Shown: positions 38,377 to 46,860 of the stretch, one piece after another
Position numbering within the stretch: the first letter of the stretch is position 1
Layout: each line of letters begins with the position of its first letter
NCBI RefSeq assembly: GCF_003946605.1
Contig: NZ_RHOQ01000002.1
Span: forward strand, 1-64,000
Direction of reading: 5' to 3'
Source: Companilactobacillus baiquanensis
GTDB lineage: Bacteria > Bacillota > Bacilli > Lactobacillales > Lactobacillaceae
Length of the DNA stretch: 64,000 nucleotides
Program-made: the position numbers and the translations under genes
The notes under the pieces: model-generated
Told to the model about the DNA's origin: nothing
What the model saw: only the letters and a program-made list of their open reading frames with translations
The model's database searches: none

Positions 38377-39426
38377 ATGAAAAAAAATACTAAATTCTTT
38401 GCGATCGTTACAACTTTACTAATGACTTTACTAGTAGCAGGGTGCAGCAACAACAGCAGTAAAGAGAGTAAACAATTAACTGTTTCTACTTTTGGATTAG
38501 CTACTAAACAGATGACAAATGATGTTTTTAAACCTTTCCAAAAAGATAATAAAGTAAAAGTTAAGAGTCAATTTGGTGATAGTTCATCAAGATTTACTCA
38601 AATTGAACATAATCCTAATTCTAGTGTTGATGTAATTGAATTAGCTCAAAATAATGCTGTTGCAGGTCAAAAGAAGGGCTTATTTAAAAAATTAGACTTC
38701 AATAAAATTAAGAATTTCAAGTATTTAAGTAAAGAACAACAAAAATTAGCTAAAGATACAAATAGTGTTCCTTACACAGTTAATAGTATTGGTATCATCT
38801 ATAATCCTAAAACAGTAGGTAAAATTACTTCATGGGATCAATTATGGGATAAGAAATTAGAAAATAGAATTGCTATTCCTGATATTTCAACAACCTTTGG
38901 TCCAGCAATGGTTTATGTTGCCGGAGAACATGCTAAAACAGATGTAACAAAAGATGACGGAAAAGCCGCTTTTGGTGCTTTAAAAGAATTAAAACCTAAT
39001 GTTGTTAAAACTTATTCAAAATCTTCAGATTTAGCAAATATGTTTAAATCAGGTGAAATTGACGCCGCAGTTGTTGGTGACTTTGCTGTAGATATGATTC
39101 AAGGTGCAGCTCCTGATGTAGATTATGTAGTACCAGAATCAGGAACTTATGCTAACTATGATACAGTTTCAATCTTAAAGAACAGCAAGAATACTGACGC
39201 AGCTTATAAATATATCGACTATCGTATTAGTAAAGATTCACAAACAACTGTTGCCGGATCAGATTCATTGAATAATGCACCGGTAAATGATCAGGTAACA
39301 CTAACACGTGATGTTAAACATATGACTTTTGGTGATGTTGCTAAACGTGCTAAATTAATTGATTTTAACTATGTAAACAAAGAATTGCCAACATGGATCA
39401 AAACTTGGAACCAAACAATGAACTAA
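38377..39426 (+). CDS. potD: ABC transporter substrate-binding lipoprotein, PotD type
   Basis: 349 residues. A signal peptide ends in lipobox VAGC (Cys near 23), followed by a Ser/Asn linker and a periplasmic-binding-protein-2 fold (WDQLWDKKLENRIAIPD, AVVGDFAVDM, VVPESGTYANYDTVSIL). Anchored outside the membrane, it delivers substrate to PotBC. The PotD family binds spermidine and putrescine. The ligand here is not proven by the residues I can judge by eye. Confidence 0.85.
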   Translation: MKKNTKFFAIVTTLLMTLLVAGCSNNSSKESKQLTVSTFGLATKQMTNDVFKPFQKDNKVKVKSQFGDSSSRFTQIEHNPNSSVDVIELAQNNAVAGQKKGLFKKLDFNKIKNFKYLSKEQQKLAKDTNSVPYTVNSIGIIYNPKTVGKITSWDQLWDKKLENRIAIPDISTTFGPAMVYVAGEHAKTDVTKDDGKAAFGALKELKPNVVKTYSKSSDLANMFKSGEIDAAVVGDFAVDMIQGAAPDVDYVVPESGTYANYDTVSILKNSKNTDAAYKYIDYRISKDSQTTVAGSDSLNNAPVNDQVTLTRDVKHMTFGDVAKRAKLIDFNYVNKELPTWIKTWNQTMN

Positions 39427-39436
39427 AGAGGAAAAT

Positions 39437-41110
39437 ATGAAAATAGACACTTTAATCATTAATGGAAAAGTTTTTAATAGTTTTAATCAAACTTTTGAGA
39501 AAAAAGATATTGCTATTAAAGATGGAAAAATTGAAAGAGTCGATAGTGATTTAAGTTACGATGCCAAAACAACAATTGATGCAAAAGGTAAATATCTTAT
39601 CCCAGGTCTGATCGATTCCCATATGCATATCGAAAGTTCTATGACGGGTCCAGCTAACTTTGGTAGTGTTGCCGTTAAGTTTGGGACAACAACAGTAGTT
39701 GCAGATGCACATGAAATTACTAATGTAGCTGGATTACAAGGTCTAAAGGATTTTATGAATCAAAGTAGTGTAATAGATACTTTCTATGCCATTCCGTCTT
39801 CTGTTCCTTCAACTAGAACTGATATGGAAACAACAGGTGGAGTTATTGGACTATCTGAAGTTAGTGAGCTTTTAAAAGACAAGCGAATTATTTGTTTAGG
39901 TGAAGCTATGAACTTTAAAGGAATCGTAGACGAGCCTGATTCCTTGATCAGACAGATCATTCGTTTATGTCAAAATAAACGTCCAACGATGCCGCTTGAA
40001 GGACATTGTCCTAAATATAGTGGTGAAGATTTAGCCAAATTTGTAGCTAGTGGGATAACTTCTGACCATACATTCCAAACTCCAGAAACGATGCTGGAAA
40101 GAATCAATAATGGTATGTATATCCAATTTCAAAAAAAATCACTCTCAAAAGAGAATATGCAGGCAATTGTTAAACATAATCTTTATGAGTACGCAGGTTT
40201 TGTTACTGATGATGTGATGGCCGATGATTTAGTAAATGGTCATTTGAATTTGATCGTTAAAGAAGCTATTAAACTTGGCTTACCTGCTGAGAAAGCCATT
40301 TACATGACGACTTTCACACCAGCAAGAAGAATGTCTTTGAATGATCGTGGAGTTATCGCTCCTGGTAGAGTAGCTGATTTGATTGCATTATCAGATTTAA
40401 ATGAATTTAAAATTGATCAAGTATTTAAATCAGGTGTACCGGTAGAAGAATTACCTCCAAAGCGTGCTGATTTTCCTAAATATTTGCAGACGACAGTTCA
40501 CGCTAAAAAAATTACTAAGGAAGATTTGATTTTAAAAAATTCCAAGGAAAAAGTAACCGCAAATATAATAGCGGTCAATGAACATGGTACTTTTACTAAG
40601 CATGAAAAAATTACATTGAATGTTTTGGATGGTCGAGTAGATTGGCAATCAGCTGGTTTATCACTATTAATTGTTCAAGAAAGATACGGCAAGAACGGCA
40701 ATATGAGTTTTGGATTAGTTAAGAATACTCTTAATAAGTCGGGAGCAGTTGGTACAACTTGGGCACATGATCATCATAATTTAATGGTCATGGGAACTAA
40801 TTTGGATGATATAGTAAAAGTGCAACATCAGTTGATCGATCAGCAAGGTGGCTATATTGTAGCTGAAGATGGAGAAATAACAGCTAATGTTCCTTTAAAT
40901 GTTGGAGGAATTATAAGTAGTGAACCAGTAGATATTCTAGCTATGAAATTAAAAAAAGTTAGAGAAGCGATGAATCGTTTAGGATATGTTAATTTCAACG
41001 AAATTATGTCATTCTCAACCTTGTCATTATTAGTTTCTCAAGAATTAAAAATTTCTGACGTCGGGATGTTTGACGTTAAAACACAAGAAAAAATTCCATT
41101 GTTTGATTAA
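39437..41110 (+). CDS. adeC: Adenine deaminase
   Basis: 557 residues of the amidohydrolase superfamily, converting adenine to hypoxanthine and ammonia. Metal-binding HMHIESS near 61, GTTTVVADAHEITNV, CLGEAMNF, EGHCP, SDHTF and the C-terminal TTWAHDHHNL block are characteristic of bacterial Ade. It is the last gene of the PurBox-controlled operon, 10 bases behind the binding protein, with a good GAGG ribosome site. It feeds purine salvage. Confidence 0.95.
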   Translation: MKIDTLIINGKVFNSFNQTFEKKDIAIKDGKIERVDSDLSYDAKTTIDAKGKYLIPGLIDSHMHIESSMTGPANFGSVAVKFGTTTVVADAHEITNVAGLQGLKDFMNQSSVIDTFYAIPSSVPSTRTDMETTGGVIGLSEVSELLKDKRIICLGEAMNFKGIVDEPDSLIRQIIRLCQNKRPTMPLEGHCPKYSGEDLAKFVASGITSDHTFQTPETMLERINNGMYIQFQKKSLSKENMQAIVKHNLYEYAGFVTDDVMADDLVNGHLNLIVKEAIKLGLPAEKAIYMTTFTPARRMSLNDRGVIAPGRVADLIALSDLNEFKIDQVFKSGVPVEELPPKRADFPKYLQTTVHAKKITKEDLILKNSKEKVTANIIAVNEHGTFTKHEKITLNVLDGRVDWQSAGLSLLIVQERYGKNGNMSFGLVKNTLNKSGAVGTTWAHDHHNLMVMGTNLDDIVKVQHQLIDQQGGYIVAEDGEITANVPLNVGGIISSEPVDILAMKLKKVREAMNRLGYVNFNEIMSFSTLSLLVSQELKISDVGMFDVKTQEKIPLFD

Positions 41111-41117
41111 AGTTATC

Positions 41118-41142
41118 TATGGCACGCGTTTCAATAAATAAT
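41118..41142 (+). repeat. Intergenic hairpin repeat, copy 4 (3' remnant)
   Basis: TATGGCACGCGTTTCAATAA and the following ATAAT match the distal part of the full repeats read on the gene strand (TTATGTYACGCGTTTCAATA...). It follows the adeC stop by seven bases, in the same orientation relative to the upstream gene as the other copies. The proximal stem arm is missing. Confidence 0.7.
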
Positions 41143-41168
41143 ATTCATGATAAAAGCAAATCAAGATT

Positions 41169-41210
41169 AGTTCCAAGTAGAGATAAACCCTCTACTTGGA
41201 ACTTTTTTTG
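41169..41210 (+). terminator. Terminator after adeC
   Basis: The 13-bp perfect stem AGTTCCAAGTAGA / TCTACTTGGAACT (41169-41181 with 41191-41203) is followed by a T-run. Confidence 0.88.
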
Positions 41211-41252
41211 TATATTGTATACTTGAAATTAGAATTATAGTTATAATCATAA

Positions 41253-41309
41253 AACACCATATATAGTATTACAGCATATGTTTATACACCACATGTTCCA
41301 TGTGAAACA
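41253..41309 (+). repeat. Direct repeat A ending in a parS-like site
   Basis: It begins AACACCATATATAGTA and ends in TGTTCCATGTGAAACA (41294-41309), the parS consensus with one change (CACGTG to CATGTG). The same start and end blocks, 40-41 bases apart, recur at 42259-42314. It lies upstream of the oxidoreductase gene. Confidence 0.7.
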
Positions 41310-41355
41310 TTAATAAGAAATCATAATTTTAAAATTCAGTGATTGGAGAATTATT

Positions 41356-42258
41356 TTGGAAAAAATTGGAGTTATTGGTTTAGGAAAAATTGCTCAAAAA
41401 GCATATTTACCTGTAATGTCAGAATTACAAGATAAATATGAATGGCATCTTACTACTCGTAATAAAGATAAAGGGGAATTCTTAAAGAAAAAATATAACT
41501 TTAGTCATCTTCATCAAACATTAGATCAGTTAATTGCTGAACATCCGCTGGCTGTTTTTGTACATACACCAACGCATACACATGCAGAAATTATTGAAAA
41601 ACTGCTTATGTCGGGAATAAATGTTTATGTTGATAAACCAGTCTCTGAAGATATCGATGAGGTAAAAAGACTTTATAAATTAGCTGCTGATAAAAAATTA
41701 CTGTTAACTTGTGGCTTTAATCGCCGTTTTGCACCATTTAACCAAGAATTGAAGAAAATTCCTAATAAACGAATGATAACAGTTGAAAAAACACGTGAAA
41801 ATGTAGAGCAATCCGTCCATAAAGCAATTTTTGACTTAGCAATACATAGTGTCGATACAGCTTTATATTTGATGGATGAACCAGTAAAAAAAGTTAATTC
41901 ACGATTAATTTTGTCAGATGAGAATTTAGCACAATCATATTTAGAAATTGAAGGAGAAAAAAGCCAAGTTCAAGTTACTACTAATATGATGAGTGGATTA
42001 AATTTAGAGCAAAGTGTTGTTCAAGGAAATGACAAAAGGGCTGTTGTTACTAATTTGAGTATGTTACAACGATATAGTACGGGTGGAATAGAGATGATTT
42101 CTCGTCCTGATTGGGAGCAGAATCTTGTTACTAGAGGTTTTAAAACGATAATAATTTCATTTTTGAATTCTGTTTCGGAAAAATTAGAGAATCCAGTTAG
42201 TCCGGAATCATCTATTTTAAGTCATGAAACCTGTTACAAAATCGTTCATTCAAAATAG
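41356..42258 (+). CDS. Gfo/Idh/MocA family oxidoreductase
   Basis: 300 residues starting at TTG after TTGGAGA. An N-terminal Rossmann fold (IGVIGLGKIAQKAYLP, residues 3-18) and the VDKPVSED block near 95 (family EKP motif, here DKP) are clear. CGFNRRFAP and DLAIHSVDTALYL supply the conserved Arg and the Asp/His catalytic pair. The family reduces or oxidises sugars and related compounds with NAD(P); the substrate is unknown. It stands alone between two direct repeats with parS-like ends, unlike its neighbours' operon packing. Confidence 0.85.
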   Translation: MEKIGVIGLGKIAQKAYLPVMSELQDKYEWHLTTRNKDKGEFLKKKYNFSHLHQTLDQLIAEHPLAVFVHTPTHTHAEIIEKLLMSGINVYVDKPVSEDIDEVKRLYKLAADKKLLLTCGFNRRFAPFNQELKKIPNKRMITVEKTRENVEQSVHKAIFDLAIHSVDTALYLMDEPVKKVNSRLILSDENLAQSYLEIEGEKSQVQVTTNMMSGLNLEQSVVQGNDKRAVVTNLSMLQRYSTGGIEMISRPDWEQNLVTRGFKTIIISFLNSVSEKLENPVSPESSILSHETCYKIVHSK

Positions 42259-42314
42259 AACACCATATGTAGTAGAAACGTATGTTCCTAATACAGAATG
42301 TTCCATGTGAAACA
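42259..42314 (+). repeat. Direct repeat B ending in a parS-like site
   Basis: It begins AACACCATATGTAGTA immediately after the oxidoreductase stop codon and ends in TGTTCCATGTGAAACA (42299-42314). It is a diverged second copy of 41253-41309 with near-equal spacing and a shared internal TATGTT block. Confidence 0.7.
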
Positions 42315-42342
42315 ATCCAACAAAACTGGGTTGAAAGTTATA

Positions 42343-42371
42343 TTGTAATAAAATTAAAACAATGCTAATAT
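42343..42371 (+). promoter_or_regulatory. Probable promoter of the trans-sulfuration gene
   Basis: TTGTAA (42343-42348), 17 bases, TAATAT (42366-42371), about 50 bases before the ATG. Confidence 0.5.
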
Positions 42372-42420
42372 ACTTGCCAATAAAGTGTCTTGAGATGCTT
42401 TATATTGAGGGGGATTTAAT

Positions 42421-43563
42421 ATGTCAAAGTTTAATACCACATTGATTCATGGAGGAAGAATTGATGATAATCAAACAGGTGCGATAAATACACCAGTTTA
42501 TAACTCATCAACTTATGTCTATCCTAAATTTGGAGCAGATGTTCGCTGGGATTACGAAAGATCAGGTAATCCTACTAGAGCATCATTAGAACAACTATTA
42601 GCCAAACTGGAAAATGGAATTGCCGGATTTGCCTTCGCTTCAGGGATGGCAGCTATCACGGCCGCATTTTCTATTTTTAAGCCTGGTGACAATATTGTTA
42701 TTGGTGACAATATTTATGGTGGAACTTTTAGATACATTAATGATTATTTAAAACCAAATGGAGTTACTTTTACTTCAGTCGATACTAGAGACTCAAAAGC
42801 AGTTGAGAATGCCATTTCTCCAGAAACTAAAGCTATTTATTTTGAAACTGTTACGAATCCGTTATTACAATTAACTGATGTTCGTCAAATAACTGCCATC
42901 GCTAAGAAACATCAAATTTTAACGGTGATCGATAATACTTTCCTATCACCTTACTTGCAACAACCACTTAATTTGGGAGCAGATATTGTAATTCATTCCG
43001 CAACTAAATATTTAGCAGGTCATTCAGACCTTATCGCTGGAGTTGTAGTGGTTAAGGACAAGAAAGTTGCAGATCAAATTTATAATTATCAAAATACTAC
43101 TGGTGCTGTGCTACCACCACAGGAATGTAGTATTTTGCAAAGAGGTATCCAAACTTTGGCTGTTAGAATGGATCGCCACTTATTTAACGTTGAAAAAATA
43201 ATTGACTTTTTAGAAAACGATTCACATATTCAAACAATTCATTATCCAGGTCATGATGGTGATAAAAATTTTGATGCCATTAAAGATGAATGTAAAGGAT
43301 TTGGTGGAGTGTTGTCATTTGAACTAAAACCAGGTCTTGATGCTAAAGCTTTTGTAAATCATATTAAGATGATTTCATTTGCTGTCAGTTTAGGTTCAGT
43401 TGAAAGTCTGGCAGAAGTTCCAGCGTTTCAATCACATGCTGAAATTCCTCGTGAAGAAAGATTAAAAGTGGGGATCAAAGATGAATTGATCAGACTTTCA
43501 GTTGGATTAGAAGATTATCATGATTTGATCGATGATTTAAAACAAGCTTTAGAATTTGTATAG
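42421..43563 (+). CDS. Cys/Met metabolism PLP enzyme (cystathionine gamma-synthase or beta/gamma-lyase)
   Basis: 380 residues of the gamma family of PLP enzymes. The cofactor Lys lies in HSATKYLAGHSD near 195. YGGTFRY and the DVRWDYERSGNPTR block are typical, as is the C-terminal FAVSLGSVESLAEVPAF. The enzyme acts in cysteine-methionine interconversion. Synthase, beta-lyase and gamma-lyase cannot be told apart by eye, so no symbol is given. Ribosome site GAGGGGG precedes the ATG. It is transcribed alone and ends in a strong bidirectional terminator. Confidence 0.9.
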   Translation: MSKFNTTLIHGGRIDDNQTGAINTPVYNSSTYVYPKFGADVRWDYERSGNPTRASLEQLLAKLENGIAGFAFASGMAAITAAFSIFKPGDNIVIGDNIYGGTFRYINDYLKPNGVTFTSVDTRDSKAVENAISPETKAIYFETVTNPLLQLTDVRQITAIAKKHQILTVIDNTFLSPYLQQPLNLGADIVIHSATKYLAGHSDLIAGVVVVKDKKVADQIYNYQNTTGAVLPPQECSILQRGIQTLAVRMDRHLFNVEKIIDFLENDSHIQTIHYPGHDGDKNFDAIKDECKGFGGVLSFELKPGLDAKAFVNHIKMISFAVSLGSVESLAEVPAFQSHAEIPREERLKVGIKDELIRLSVGLEDYHDLIDDLKQALEFV

Positions 43564-43608
43564 ATAATTTAAGAAGTGTGATAAAGCGTAGACTTTTCCA
43601 CTTAAAAG

Positions 43609-43650
43609 AATAAGAGCAGTAATCCAAAAAATCGGATTACTGCTCTTATT
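43609..43650. terminator. Bidirectional terminator
   Basis: The perfect 17-bp stem AATAAGAGCAGTAATCC / GGATTACTGCTCTTATT lies between the convergent 42421-43563 and 43687-45060 genes. Its right end runs into hairpin repeat copy 3. Confidence 0.85.
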
Positions 43651-43686
43651 TATTGAAACACGTAGTTAAGCCTTATGGCGCGCTCT
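43646..43686 (-). repeat. Intergenic hairpin repeat, copy 3 (internally deleted)
   Basis: TTATTTATTGAAACACGTAG is joined directly to TTAAGCCTTATGGCGCGCTC. These are the two outer ends of the full repeat without the loop or one stem arm. On the minus strand it abuts the stop codon of the amino acid permease. Confidence 0.75.
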
Positions 43687-45060
43687 TTAATCTGCTTGGC
43701 GATATCCATAAGCGAAATATATACCGGTACCCAGTGCTATCCATCCAATAAAAGCAATCCAAGAATTTATACTTACTTGTGTCATTAATAAGATGCATAG
43801 AAATGCTGAAAGGATCGGGAAAAATGGATAAAAAGGTACGTGGAAACTGCTTTCTGGAGTATCTTTTAGATGTCTTAACTTAATAACTCCTAATGAAACA
43901 AAGGTGAACGATAATAATGTTCCGATGTTAACTAAGCTCGTTAATTCCTTTAAAGAAACTAAACCGCCTAGAAAAACAGCCATAATTGTTATGGCATTCA
44001 AAGATAACATTGGCATATTTGATTTTTTATCTAATTTACCAAATTTTGCGGGGATCATTTTATCGCGTCCAAGTGCATAAACTAAACGAGATCCACCATA
44101 AAGTGTATTCAGCATCATGGTGAACATCCCTGCTAATGCACCAATTGTGATCACAAAAGCCACTTTGCCAAGTCCAACATATCTAAGTGCCAATACTACT
44201 GGGTCGGAAACGTTTAAATTTTTGTAATTAACCATACCAGTTAATACTGCCGCCATGACAAGATATAAAGCCGCACAAATTGCTAGAGAGATCATGATCC
44301 CTGCGGGGATGTTTTTTTGTGGATCTTTAACTTCTGGCGCTGAAGAAGGTATGATATCAAATCCTAAATAGGAGAAGAAAACAAGTGCAGCTCCTTTTAC
44401 TACACCTAATCCTCCCATTGGAAAATAGGGATGGTAGTTTTCTGGCTTAATATAGAAAAATCCAATAGCGATGAAGGCGATAATAACGGCCAACTTCACG
44501 AAAACCATGACGGCGTTCATTTTAGCTGAAGCTTGAACACCGCGTCTTAGTAAAAGATAGATCAATATTAATACTACAACGGATGGTAAATTAATAATCG
44601 TCCCTTGAGAAGGAACAAAGGGTCCTGTTAACGCCTTAGGAAGCTCTATACCGAATCCTTGAAACAAACTAACGAAGTAGGCAGAGAAACCTGAAGAAAC
44701 GGCTGCAACGCCTAATATGTACTCTAAACATAATGCCCAGCCTACGATCCAACCGGGTAATTGTCCAAAGACGATGCTTCCGTATGAATAAGTGCTCCCG
44801 GCAACTGGAAAAGTTGAAGATAGTTCAGCAAAGCACATGGCTGCGAGGATACAAACGATTGCTGCCAAAATAAAAGATATTGTAATACTGGGACCAGAAG
44901 TTGAGTATGCGACGATCCCGGGAAGAATAAAAATTCCTGTCCCGATAATTGATCCAATTCCCATGGCAATCAAATTATTTTTGGTCAGAGATTTTGTGAA
45001 ATGCGAATCCTTAGAGATGAATTTCTTGTAATCTGCTTTTTTGAAAATTTTTTCTTTCAT
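43687..45060 (-). CDS. Amino acid permease (APC superfamily, cationic amino acid transporter type)
   Basis: 457 residues with about 12 membrane helices. The APC unwound helix 1 motif GSIIGTGIFILPG is near 37-49, and helix 6 is FFSYLGFDIIPSSAPEVKDPQKNIPAGI near 230-255, as in the CAT/YfnA group. It imports or exchanges amino acids; the substrate is not deducible. A single-gene unit, convergent with the trans-sulfuration gene. The permease stop codon touches hairpin repeat copy 3. Confidence 0.9.
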   Translation of the reverse strand: MKEKIFKKADYKKFISKDSHFTKSLTKNNLIAMGIGSIIGTGIFILPGIVAYSTSGPSITISFILAAIVCILAAMCFAELSSTFPVAGSTYSYGSIVFGQLPGWIVGWALCLEYILGVAAVSSGFSAYFVSLFQGFGIELPKALTGPFVPSQGTIINLPSVVVLILIYLLLRRGVQASAKMNAVMVFVKLAVIIAFIAIGFFYIKPENYHPYFPMGGLGVVKGAALVFFSYLGFDIIPSSAPEVKDPQKNIPAGIMISLAICAALYLVMAAVLTGMVNYKNLNVSDPVVLALRYVGLGKVAFVITIGALAGMFTMMLNTLYGGSRLVYALGRDKMIPAKFGKLDKKSNMPMLSLNAITIMAVFLGGLVSLKELTSLVNIGTLLSFTFVSLGVIKLRHLKDTPESSFHVPFYPFFPILSAFLCILLMTQVSINSWIAFIGWIALGTGIYFAYGYRQAD

Positions 45061-45285
45061 AATTTACCTACCTGTAAAATAACCTCTATTAGATTACTTA
45101 AGTTACCTATTAAATGTCAATCGTTTAAATATTTCACATGCACCATATTAAAGTAAAGAAACTTTGATAGAATAAAATTATGCTTACGAAGATTACTTTT
45201 TGATTAAAAACAGACAAATACAATGCAAAAGTCTAGTTTTTTCGGTATATTTTGAATGATAGAAAAAGATAAAGAGGCAATAGAT

Positions 45286-46119
45286 TTGGAAAATAAACTA
45301 GAGACATCACGTGGATTTGTAAACATTAGAGTAACTGGCGATGTGAATGATGATAAAGACATTATTGTTTTAGTTTCAGGGGTCAATGGATCTATTTCGT
45401 ATTATGATGCTATTACACCTTATTTGACTGATAAATATACAGTTGTAGCGATGGATCTATTAGGACAGGGTAATTCTAGTGAAGGTAAGGATGACCTTTA
45501 TACGATCGATATTGAAGCTTGGGCAATGTGGGAAGGTATTGGCCGAATCAAGATCCTTAAGCCAGTAATTGTCTTTGGATATGGCGTTGGTGGACTTATC
45601 GTCAATCGAATGGCTGAACAACATGACATAGCAATGTCCAAAAAAATTATGCTAAACACTCCCGCAACGCAAAAATATGCTGATTTGGATACTTCGACAA
45701 CATTATCGTCGATACCCTTATTAGGTAAAATGGCTAAATCTTCAGTTAAATCTAATTTATACTTTGCAAAAGATTTTGATACTTCTAACTTGGAAGATCC
45801 TAATGTTATAGCTGATTCAGCTAAAGAAACTGATAAAAAAGTAGCTAAACAATTATTAAAATCAACTGATAAATATTTGGAAGAAATGGCTTTGAACCGC
45901 AGAATGCGTAAGTTTAATCTGCCAACCTTAGCATTATTTTCAGATGGAGATCAAATTTTAGGAGAAGCTGGGATCAAGGATGCTAAAGCAACTATTGGTC
46001 GTGTTCCTAATCTTAAAATGGAAGATGTTCCTAATACCGGACACATCGCCTTCATTGAAAAACCAGCAGAGATCGCCAAAAAAATAATTGCGTTTGATGA
46101 AAGCACTCCAACAGAATAA
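45286..46119 (+). CDS. Alpha/beta hydrolase-fold protein lacking the nucleophile serine
   Basis: About 277 residues. The start is TTG 8 bases after AAGAGG; an in-frame ATG 30 bases upstream has no ribosome site. The fold is clear: an oxyanion-type strand (IIVLVSGVNGS), MDLLGQGNS, and LALFSDGDQI with the acid residue. The His in PNTGHIAFIEKP is also in place. The nucleophile elbow reads GYGVGG (98-103), with Gly100 where GxSxG needs Ser. It may be a non-hydrolytic relative or use another residue. The next gene, 71 bases on, is an isochorismatase-like hydrolase. Confidence 0.8.
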   Translation: MENKLETSRGFVNIRVTGDVNDDKDIIVLVSGVNGSISYYDAITPYLTDKYTVVAMDLLGQGNSSEGKDDLYTIDIEAWAMWEGIGRIKILKPVIVFGYGVGGLIVNRMAEQHDIAMSKKIMLNTPATQKYADLDTSTTLSSIPLLGKMAKSSVKSNLYFAKDFDTSNLEDPNVIADSAKETDKKVAKQLLKSTDKYLEEMALNRRMRKFNLPTLALFSDGDQILGEAGIKDAKATIGRVPNLKMEDVPNTGHIAFIEKPAEIAKKIIAFDESTPTE

Positions 46120-46190
46120 TCATTAAATTGTATTTGACTTAATCTTCATAACCATCAATAATCAAAGTAAAAAGGAAAGCAGGTACTCTC

Positions 46191-46745
46191 ATGTCAAACC
46201 AAGCTCTTTTAATTATTGATTATACAAACGATTTTGTTGCCGACAATGGCGCTTTAACTTGTGGTAAACCAGGACAGTTAATTGAACCAAGAATTATAAA
46301 GTTAGCTGAAGATATGAGAAAGTCAGGTGACTGGGTATACTTACCAACTGATCTTCATAAATTATTTGATTCTTATCATCCTGAAACTAAACTTTTCCCA
46401 GCCCATAATATTAAAGACACTTGGGGAAGAGAGTTTTTCGGAGATTTAAAAGATTGGTACGAGAAGCATAAATCTGAAAGTAACGTTGAGATGTTTGATA
46501 AAACTCGTTATAGTGCTTTTGCCGGAACAGCATTAGATATTCGCTTACGAGAAAGAGATGTTGATACACTTCATTTAGTTGGTGTATGTACAGATATCTG
46601 TGTTTTACATACAGCAGTTGATGCTTATAATTTAGGATATAAAATCGTAGTCCATAGCCAAGGAGTAGCCTCATTTAATCAAGTAGGTCATGATTGGGCA
46701 ATGGAACATTTTGAAAAAGTTTTAGGTGCTACAATTAAAAAATAA
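46191..46745 (+). CDS. Isochorismatase-family cysteine hydrolase, nicotinamidase-like
   Basis: 184 residues. The Asp10-Lys104-Cys137 triad is complete (LIIDYTNDF, FDKTRYSAF, GVCTDICV). Asp54, His56 and His72 match the nicotinamidase metal site. Nicotinamidase converts nicotinamide to nicotinate for NAD salvage, which is the best guess, though other amide hydrolases of the family share the motifs. It has an AAAGGAAAG ribosome site and ends at a strong terminator before kup. Confidence 0.87.
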   Translation: MSNQALLIIDYTNDFVADNGALTCGKPGQLIEPRIIKLAEDMRKSGDWVYLPTDLHKLFDSYHPETKLFPAHNIKDTWGREFFGDLKDWYEKHKSESNVEMFDKTRYSAFAGTALDIRLRERDVDTLHLVGVCTDICVLHTAVDAYNLGYKIVVHSQGVASFNQVGHDWAMEHFEKVLGATIKK

Positions 46746-46791
46746 CAACATAGAGAATAGGGCAAAACAGGTTCAGCTTTCTAGCGTGGCG

Positions 46792-46838
46792 AATAGGTCC
46801 AGTAATCCGATTTTAGATTACTGGACCTATTTATTTTA
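46792..46838 (+). terminator. Rho-independent terminator
   Basis: The 16-bp perfect stem AATAGGTCCAGTAATC / GATTACTGGACCTATT (46792-46807 with 46816-46831) is followed by TTATTTTA. It terminates the 46191-46745 gene. Confidence 0.85.
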
Positions 46839-46860
46839 GGTGGAAAAAGCTATATTTTGT

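Noticed and set aside
41253-42314. The two direct repeats as ends of an insertion sequence.
   Set aside because: They are direct, not inverted, there is no transposase between them, and the enclosed gene is a normal oxidoreductase with typical codon use.
44742-45031. Open frames overlapping the start of the amino acid permease gene.
   Set aside because: They lie fully within the conserved permease coding region and have no independent signals.
45061-45285. Search for features in the gap between the divergent permease and hydrolase genes.
   Set aside because: AT-rich sequence with only weak promoter-like matches; nothing specific can be supported.
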